From positions 186,001 to 250,000 of the forward strand of contig JAUXRX010000024.1 of the NCBI GenBank assembly GCA_030681645.1: 64,000 bases of DNA. The letters are read 5' to 3'. Numbering within the stretch: the stretch's first letter is position 1; the number at the start of each line of letters is the position of its first letter. The position numbers were made by a program, and so were the translations under genes. A model generated the notes under the pieces. The model saw nothing but the letters and a program-made list of their open reading frames with translations, made no database searches and was not told where the DNA came from. The stretch comes from Archangium sp. GTDB lineage: Bacteria > Myxococcota > Myxococcia > Myxococcales > Myxococcaceae. This document shows, piece by piece, positions 59,723-64,000 of this stretch.

Positions 59723-60481
59723 CTACCTGCGCTCCGGGCTCAACACATAGGGCACGCGCACCGAGACCTCTTCATCGAGCGCCGCAAAGCGCACGCCCTG
59801 CATCGCCGAGGTGACGCAGCGGGTGAACGTGGGCCGGTTCAAGTCATCGCTGACGCGCAGCCCGTCGACCCGATTGGGCGGCGCGAGGTCGAGCTCGACG
59901 ATGACGGTACCCCTGAGCTGTGGTTGCTCCTTGAGCTCATGCTCGAAGCACGTGCGAACGGCGGCACGCTTGGCGGCTGCGATCGCCCTGGCGATGTCCT
60001 CTCCGTTGCCGTCCTTCGCGGGCTCTTCGGCAGGCGGTGGCGGCGGGCTCTCGAGACGCCCGGCGACGGGCTCGGCCTGCGGCGCGTCGGGAGGGATGCC
60101 CTCGGGGGAGGGTTCCGCTTGCGGCGCTTCGGGCGGCGGTGGCGTGGGCTCCGCGAGGACAGGCTCAGGCGCCACGACGCGAGGAGGTGTCGGCTCGGCG
60201 ATGACGAGCGGCGGCGCGCTGGCGGCCACGGCCGGTTGAGCTGCGCGTGCCCGTCTGCGGGTCGCGGCACGCGAGGGTTGGCGCGGAGGAGTCACCGCCC
60301 GGACCACCTCGGCAACGGACGCCGGCGGCGCGGCCGGCGCAGGCAGCGCGACGGGGTCCGGGGCGGGCGAGCCGGAGAGCAGCCAACAAAGGAGTGCCAG
60401 GGCCACGAGGACGACGAGGGAGAAGACCACCCGGGCATCACGCACGGGAGGTTGGTTGCCGGACCCCGGCGAGACGATCAC
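59723..60481 (-). CDS. AgmX/PglI-type C-terminal domain protein (TonB-like)
   Basis: 252 residues. One N-terminal membrane helix (VVFSLVVLVALALLCWLLSG), a long Pro/Ala/Glu-rich periplasmic stretch, and a C-terminal domain of about 90 residues (AAVRTCFEHELKEQPQLRGT, VIVELDLAPPNRVDGLRVSD, FTRCVTSAMQGVRF). This matches the C-terminal domain shared by AgmX, PglI and TonB-like proteins of Myxococcus gliding and envelope systems. Probably an energy-coupling or envelope-bridging protein. 3 bp after rraB. Confidence 0.8.
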   Translation of the reverse strand: MIVSPGSGNQPPVRDARVVFSLVVLVALALLCWLLSGSPAPDPVALPAPAAPPASVAEVVRAVTPPRQPSRAATRRRARAAQPAVAASAPPLVIAEPTPPRVVAPEPVLAEPTPPPPEAPQAEPSPEGIPPDAPQAEPVAGRLESPPPPPAEEPAKDGNGEDIARAIAAAKRAAVRTCFEHELKEQPQLRGTVIVELDLAPPNRVDGLRVSDDLNRPTFTRCVTSAMQGVRFAALDEEVSVRVPYVLSPERR

Positions 60482-60484
60482 CGG

Positions 60485-60814
60485 TCAGCGGGGTGGCGCG
60501 TTCCCGAAGCTGCCCCAGCCGTCGAGGATGCCCTCGAACGCTTCGGCCGCGGCCGCCAGCTTGTCCTGCGCATCGACGATCGCCGCGTGCGTGGCGATGA
60601 GCTCGCGCGTGCAGGTGCAGCAGAAGCCGTCGTCTTCCGGCTCGACCAGCGGCGCGTAGCCCAGCGTCTTCACCAGGCCCGCGAACGAGTCAGCGCTCTT
60701 GCGATCGGGAAAGACGACCGTGAAGTCGACCGGCATGGGCTTGCCCATGTCGGAGCCGAGCTCGGCGATGCGCCGCAGCTCATCGCCGTCATCGTCGTCG
60801 GGGTACGCGCTCAC
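60485..60814 (-). CDS. rraB: RraB-like ribonuclease E inhibitor
   Basis: 109 residues. RraB pattern: acidic N-terminus (DDDDGDELRRIAELGSDM), DFTVVFPDRKSADSFAGLVK, LGYAPLVEPEDDGFCCTCTR, and the C-terminal DGWGSFGN. RraB binds RNase E and dampens mRNA decay in E. coli. Its ATG overlaps the gyrA stop by 4 bp, so the two are coupled. A CCTC pair at about 66-69 is unusual for the family. Confidence 0.85.
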   Translation of the reverse strand: MSAYPDDDDGDELRRIAELGSDMGKPMPVDFTVVFPDRKSADSFAGLVKTLGYAPLVEPEDDGFCCTCTRELIATHAAIVDAQDKLAAAAEAFEGILDGWGSFGNAPPR

Positions 60815-63540
60815 TCCTCGCCCGGGCCTTCATCGGGCGCCGGGGGAGGCGTCGGCGCCACCGGGGGCGCCTCGGGAGCGACGGCGGCGACTTCACCTTC
60901 CACCGCCTCTTCCTTCGGCAGGTGCGAGATACCCACCACCTTCTGCGAGGCGTCGTCGAGGGTGATCAACCGCACGCCCTGGGTGTTGCGGCCGATGACG
61001 GAGATCTCCTTCACCCCCATGCGGATCAGCACGCCACCCGAGGTCACCAGCATCACCTCGTCGTCGTCCTTCACCTGCACCGCGCCCACCACCGGGCCGT
61101 TCCGCTCGGTGGTCTTGATGTCGATGATGCCCTTGCCGCCGCGGCCCTGCACCCGGTACTCGTCCTCGACGGTGCGCTTGCCGTAGCCGTTCTCGGTGAC
61201 GGTGAGCAGCGTGGTGCCCTTCTCCACGACCTCGGCCGAGACCACCGCGTCACCCGGCTCGAGGGTGATGCCCTTCACGCCGAACGCCGAGCGGCCCATG
61301 GACCGCACCTCGGTCTCGTTGAAGCGAATCGACATGCCCTGCGCGGTGCTGATGAGCACGTCCTTGGTGCCGTCGGTGATCTTCACCCCGACCAGCGCGT
61401 CGCCGTCGTCGATGCCCAGCGCCTTGAGGCCCGACGATCGCACGTTCTCGAAGGCCGTCAGGTCGGTGCGCTTCACCACGCCGTTGCGGGTGACGAAGAG
61501 CACGAACTTGTTCTCTTCGAACTCGCGCGTGACCAGCACCTGCGCCAGCTTCTCGCCTTCCTGGAACTGCACCAGGTTGACGATCGGCTTGCCCTTGCCC
61601 GAGCGGCTGCCCAGCGGCACCTCGTGCACGCGCAGCCAGTAGAGCTGGCCGCGGCTGGTGATGGGCATCAGGTAGCTGTGCGTGCTGGCCACGAAGAAGT
61701 CGGTGACGAAATCTTCTTCCTTCGTCGTCGCCCCCGTCTTGCCGCGGCCACCGCGCCGCTGCGCCCGGTACTCGGACACCGGGGTGCGCTTCACGTAGCC
61801 GGCGTGGCTGAGCGTCACCACCATGTCTTCGTCGGCGATGAGGTCCTCGGTGGACATTTCGCCCATGTCGCCCACGATCTCCGTGCGGCGCGGGTCGGCG
61901 TAGCGCTCGCGGATCTCCTTGAGCTCGTTCTTGATCACGGTGAGCAGCGAAGACTCGTTCGCGAGGATGTCTTCGAGCTTGGCGATCTCCCGCGACAGCT
62001 CGAGCAATTCCTGGAACAGCTCTTCCTGCTGCAGGCCGGTGAGCCGCTGCAGGCGCATGTCGAGAATGCTGCGCGCCTGCGCCTCGGAAAAGCCCGGGTC
62101 GTACTGGCGCGAGATGCCCACGTACTTCGGCTCGGCCGCCTGCGCGCGCGAGACGATCGCGTCCATCGACTTCTTCGCCGAGCTGAAGTCGAGCTTCGGC
62201 AGGTTCTTGAAGCTGGGCGACTGGTACAGCGCCGGCGAGACGATGTTCATCAACGCCCAGCGCGCCTCGTCGGGGTCCTTCGACGCGCGGATGGTGGCGA
62301 TGATGTGGTCGAGGAAGTCCTTCCAGCTGGTGGCGACCAGCAGGCCCTCGACGATGTGCAGGCGGTCCTTCGCCTTCTTCAGCTCGAAGCGGCTGCGCCG
62401 GGTGACGACCTCGCGGCGGTGCAGGATGAACTTCTCGAGGATCTCCTTGAGGCCCAGCGTGCGCGGCTGGCCCTGGTCGATCGCCAGCATCTGGATGCCG
62501 TAGCTGATCTGCAGCGAGCTGTTCTGGAACAGGTTGTTGCGGACGATGTCGGTGATGGCGTCGCGCTTGAGCTCGATCACCACGCGCATGCCCTGCATCG
62601 AGCTGTGGTCCTCGATGTTGCTGATGCCTTCCACCCGCTTCTCGCGGACCAGGTCGGCGAGCTGCTTCACCAGGACCTCCTTCTTCAACTGGAAGGGGAT
62701 CTCCTTGATGATGATGCTCTCGCGGCCGGTCTTCTTGTCGACCTCGACCTCGACGCGCGCGCGCAGGGTGATCGACCCGCGGCCCGTCTCGTAGGCGCGG
62801 CGAATGCCCTCGCGCCCCGCGATGATGCCGGCCGTGGGGAAGTCGGGCCCCTGCACGAACTTCATCAGGTCCATCCAGGTGGCCTTCGGGTTCTCCACCA
62901 GGTGCACCGTGGCGTCGATCACCTCCCCCAGGTTGTGCGGGGGGATCTTCGTGGCCATGCCGACGGCGATGCCGTCGCTGCCGTTGATGAGCAGGTTGGG
63001 GAAGCGCGCGGGCAACACCATCGGCTCGCGCAGCGAGTTGTCGTAGTTGGGCTGGAAGTCGACGGTGTCCTTGTCGAGATCGTGGAGCATCTCCTCGACG
63101 AGGCGCTCCATGCGAATTTCCGTGTACCGCATGGCGGCGGGTGAATCGCCGTCGATGCTGCCGAAGTTGCCCTGCCCGTCGATCAACGGCGCGCGCATCG
63201 ACCACGGCTGCGCCATGCGAACGATCGCGTCGTAGACCGACTGGTCGCCGTGCGGGTGGTACTTACCGATGACGTCGCCCACGATGCGCGCCGACTTCTT
63301 GTACGGCCGCGCGTGCGTGTTCGACAGGTCCTGCATCGCGAACAACACCCGGCGGTGCACCGGCTTGAGCCCGTCACGCACGTCGGGCAGCGCGCGCCCG
63401 ACGATCACGCTCATCGAGTAGTCGAGATAGCTCTTGCGCATCTCGTCTTCGATGGACCGCTGCACCAGCTGCCCGATGTTCGAGGGCGGCTGAGCAGGTG
63501 CTGCAGGAGGCGCGGGCGGGTCGTTGATCTCGTCGGACAT
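60811..63540 (-). CDS. gyrA: DNA gyrase subunit A
   Basis: 909 residues from ATG 63540; ATG 63579 is longer but less likely. It breaks and rejoins DNA in the A2B2 gyrase. Breakage-reunion core with catalytic Tyr139 (AAMRYTEIRM), quinolone region KYHPHGDQSVYDAIVRMAQP, and the GyrA box QRRGGRGKTG ahead of a six-blade C-terminal wrapping domain. The residue equivalent to E. coli Ser83 is Gln100; Asp87 is Asp104. The tail is Pro/Glu/Ala-rich. First gene of a run with rraB. Confidence 0.97.
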   Translation of the reverse strand: MSDEINDPPAPPAAPAQPPSNIGQLVQRSIEDEMRKSYLDYSMSVIVGRALPDVRDGLKPVHRRVLFAMQDLSNTHARPYKKSARIVGDVIGKYHPHGDQSVYDAIVRMAQPWSMRAPLIDGQGNFGSIDGDSPAAMRYTEIRMERLVEEMLHDLDKDTVDFQPNYDNSLREPMVLPARFPNLLINGSDGIAVGMATKIPPHNLGEVIDATVHLVENPKATWMDLMKFVQGPDFPTAGIIAGREGIRRAYETGRGSITLRARVEVEVDKKTGRESIIIKEIPFQLKKEVLVKQLADLVREKRVEGISNIEDHSSMQGMRVVIELKRDAITDIVRNNLFQNSSLQISYGIQMLAIDQGQPRTLGLKEILEKFILHRREVVTRRSRFELKKAKDRLHIVEGLLVATSWKDFLDHIIATIRASKDPDEARWALMNIVSPALYQSPSFKNLPKLDFSSAKKSMDAIVSRAQAAEPKYVGISRQYDPGFSEAQARSILDMRLQRLTGLQQEELFQELLELSREIAKLEDILANESSLLTVIKNELKEIRERYADPRRTEIVGDMGEMSTEDLIADEDMVVTLSHAGYVKRTPVSEYRAQRRGGRGKTGATTKEEDFVTDFFVASTHSYLMPITSRGQLYWLRVHEVPLGSRSGKGKPIVNLVQFQEGEKLAQVLVTREFEENKFVLFVTRNGVVKRTDLTAFENVRSSGLKALGIDDGDALVGVKITDGTKDVLISTAQGMSIRFNETEVRSMGRSAFGVKGITLEPGDAVVSAEVVEKGTTLLTVTENGYGKRTVEDEYRVQGRGGKGIIDIKTTERNGPVVGAVQVKDDDEVMLVTSGGVLIRMGVKEISVIGRNTQGVRLITLDDASQKVVGISHLPKEEAVEGEVAAVAPEAPPVAPTPPPAPDEGPGEE

Positions 63541-63585
63541 CGGTGCCCGGTAAGTACCCGCAAAAGGGTCCCCAGACAACGACCG

Positions 63586-63608
63586 AAACAGCGCTGTAGC
63601 GCCTGTTT
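63586..63608. terminator. Hairpin between gyrA and the upstream gene
   Basis: AAACAG-CGCT-GT-AGCG-C-CTGTTT: a 10-bp stem with one bulge. It probably ends the minus-strand transcript from the gene at 63643 before gyrA. The T-run lies on the plus-strand side, so minus-strand intrinsic termination is not certain. Confidence 0.5.
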
Positions 63609-63642
63609 TCCCCGGTTATTCCGAGTGCTTACAGACGAAGTC

Positions 63643-64000
63643 TCACTTCACCTTCTTGTACTTGCTGACGTTGGTGAAGGCCTTCTTGTTGGGCAGCGTT
63701 CCGGTCTGTTTGAGCTCCATCGTCTTGCCGTCTTTCGACAGCGTTCGACGCACGCGGGAGAGCTCGGCGCCCTCCTTCGCGACGATGGTGTCGAGCGTGG
63801 CGGCGTCGATGAGCTCGAGCGTCACCTCGACGCCGTTGACCAGGGTGGGCTTGTTGAAGACCAGCTCGTGTTCGATCTCGCCCTTCTTCGACTTCGGGTC
63901 GAGCCACTCGGCGCGCATGAACAGGCCGCCCTTCTCGGGCTTGACGAGGATGGTGGCCTTCCTGGGCGGGTTGTCGAACTCGAACTTCGACTCAGCCGGC
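63643..64000 (-). CDS. Hypothetical protein, N-terminus beyond window
   Basis: The minus-strand frame ending at 63643 stays open to base 64000, so the ATG at 63918 is probably internal. Visible part is 118 residues: KFEFDNPPRKATILVKPEKG, MRAEWLDPKSKKGEIEHELV, TLVNGVEVTLELIDAATLDT, ending LPNKKAFTNVSKYKKVK. Beta-rich, Lys-rich, no membrane segment in view. Family not recognised. Hairpin 63586 follows its stop. Confidence 0.65.
   Translation of the reverse strand, partial: PAESKFEFDNPPRKATILVKPEKGGLFMRAEWLDPKSKKGEIEHELVFNKPTLVNGVEVTLELIDAATLDTIVAKEGAELSRVRRTLSKDGKTMELKQTGTLPNKKAFTNVSKYKKVK

Overview
This is about 64 kb of a high-GC Gram-negative chromosome, most likely from a myxobacterium (Myxococcota). 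The evidence is lineage style: a Ser/Thr protein kinase with a C-terminal PEGA domain, a remnant of a second kinase, many small lipoproteins with Cys-rich or Gly-rich tails, NHL and VW(G)-propeller lipoproteins, an AgmX/PglI-type C-terminal domain protein, a free GspE N-terminal domain protein, and LPS (KDO) genes. I see no rRNA, tRNA, complete insertion sequence, CRISPR array or phage module. GC is so high that long antisense shadow ORFs overlie most real genes; these were left out.

Layout. 1-3.2 kb: end of a very large helical-repeat protein (runs off the left edge) and a Doc/AbrB toxin-antitoxin pair with two identical 10-bp operators. 3.2-8.4 kb: hypothetical protein, a SWIM-ligase-WGR-WGR protein, two exported proteins (one an alpha/beta hydrolase) and a membrane protein. 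8.4-16.8 kb (minus): apparent operon of kinase, TonB-dependent receptor with TPR and PEGA domains, propeller lipoprotein, two NHL lipoproteins and a P460-type cytochrome lipoprotein. 16.9-21 kb: 'SpecificRecomb' family membrane protein and an FG-GAP/UnbV lipoprotein. 21.2-23.8 kb: tandem palindromes, coiled-coil protein, kdsB and inorganic pyrophosphatase. 23.8-26.9 kb: kinase remnant, zinc-binding (CZB) chemoreceptor, two small genes and gene debris. 27-32.5 kb (minus): a 1233-residue TPR/propeller protein, a small zinc-ribbon/membrane/Cys-rich protein and a radical SAM/SPASM enzyme. 32.6-40.7 kb: housekeeping and accessory genes (frameshifted SDR, CocE-type hydrolase, NAD synthetase, Lys/Gly repeat protein, aldo/keto reductase, heme A synthase). 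40.7-45.1 kb: FadR-like regulator with operators, AttH/CrtC-like protein, small partner and GMC oxidoreductase. 45.2-48.2 kb: TetR regulator with two operators divergent from an MDR reductase; DUF2306 protein; HipB-like regulator with a truncated hipA. 48.2-54.2 kb: VWA protein, duplicated-domain protein, lipoprotein, CTP synthase, ParE-type toxin-antitoxin plus a coupled third gene. 54.3-64 kb: lipoprotein, kdsA-kdsC, GspE-N protein, then a minus-strand gyrA-rraB-AgmX-like-lipoprotein-LptC-like run and a partial gene at the right edge.

How the genes connect: kdsA, kdsC, kdsB, pyrG (CTP supply), pyrophosphatase and the LptC-like gene all bear on CMP-KDO/LPS, though dispersed. The most promising undescribed systems are (i) the radical SAM/SPASM + small Cys-rich protein + giant TPR protein cluster, a RiPP-like layout, and (ii) the TonB receptor/propeller/NHL/P460 operon. 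A palindromic repeat family (at least eight copies) is scattered between genes and in several places supplies stop codons, C-terminal tails, a signal-peptide n-region or Shine-Dalgarno sequence.
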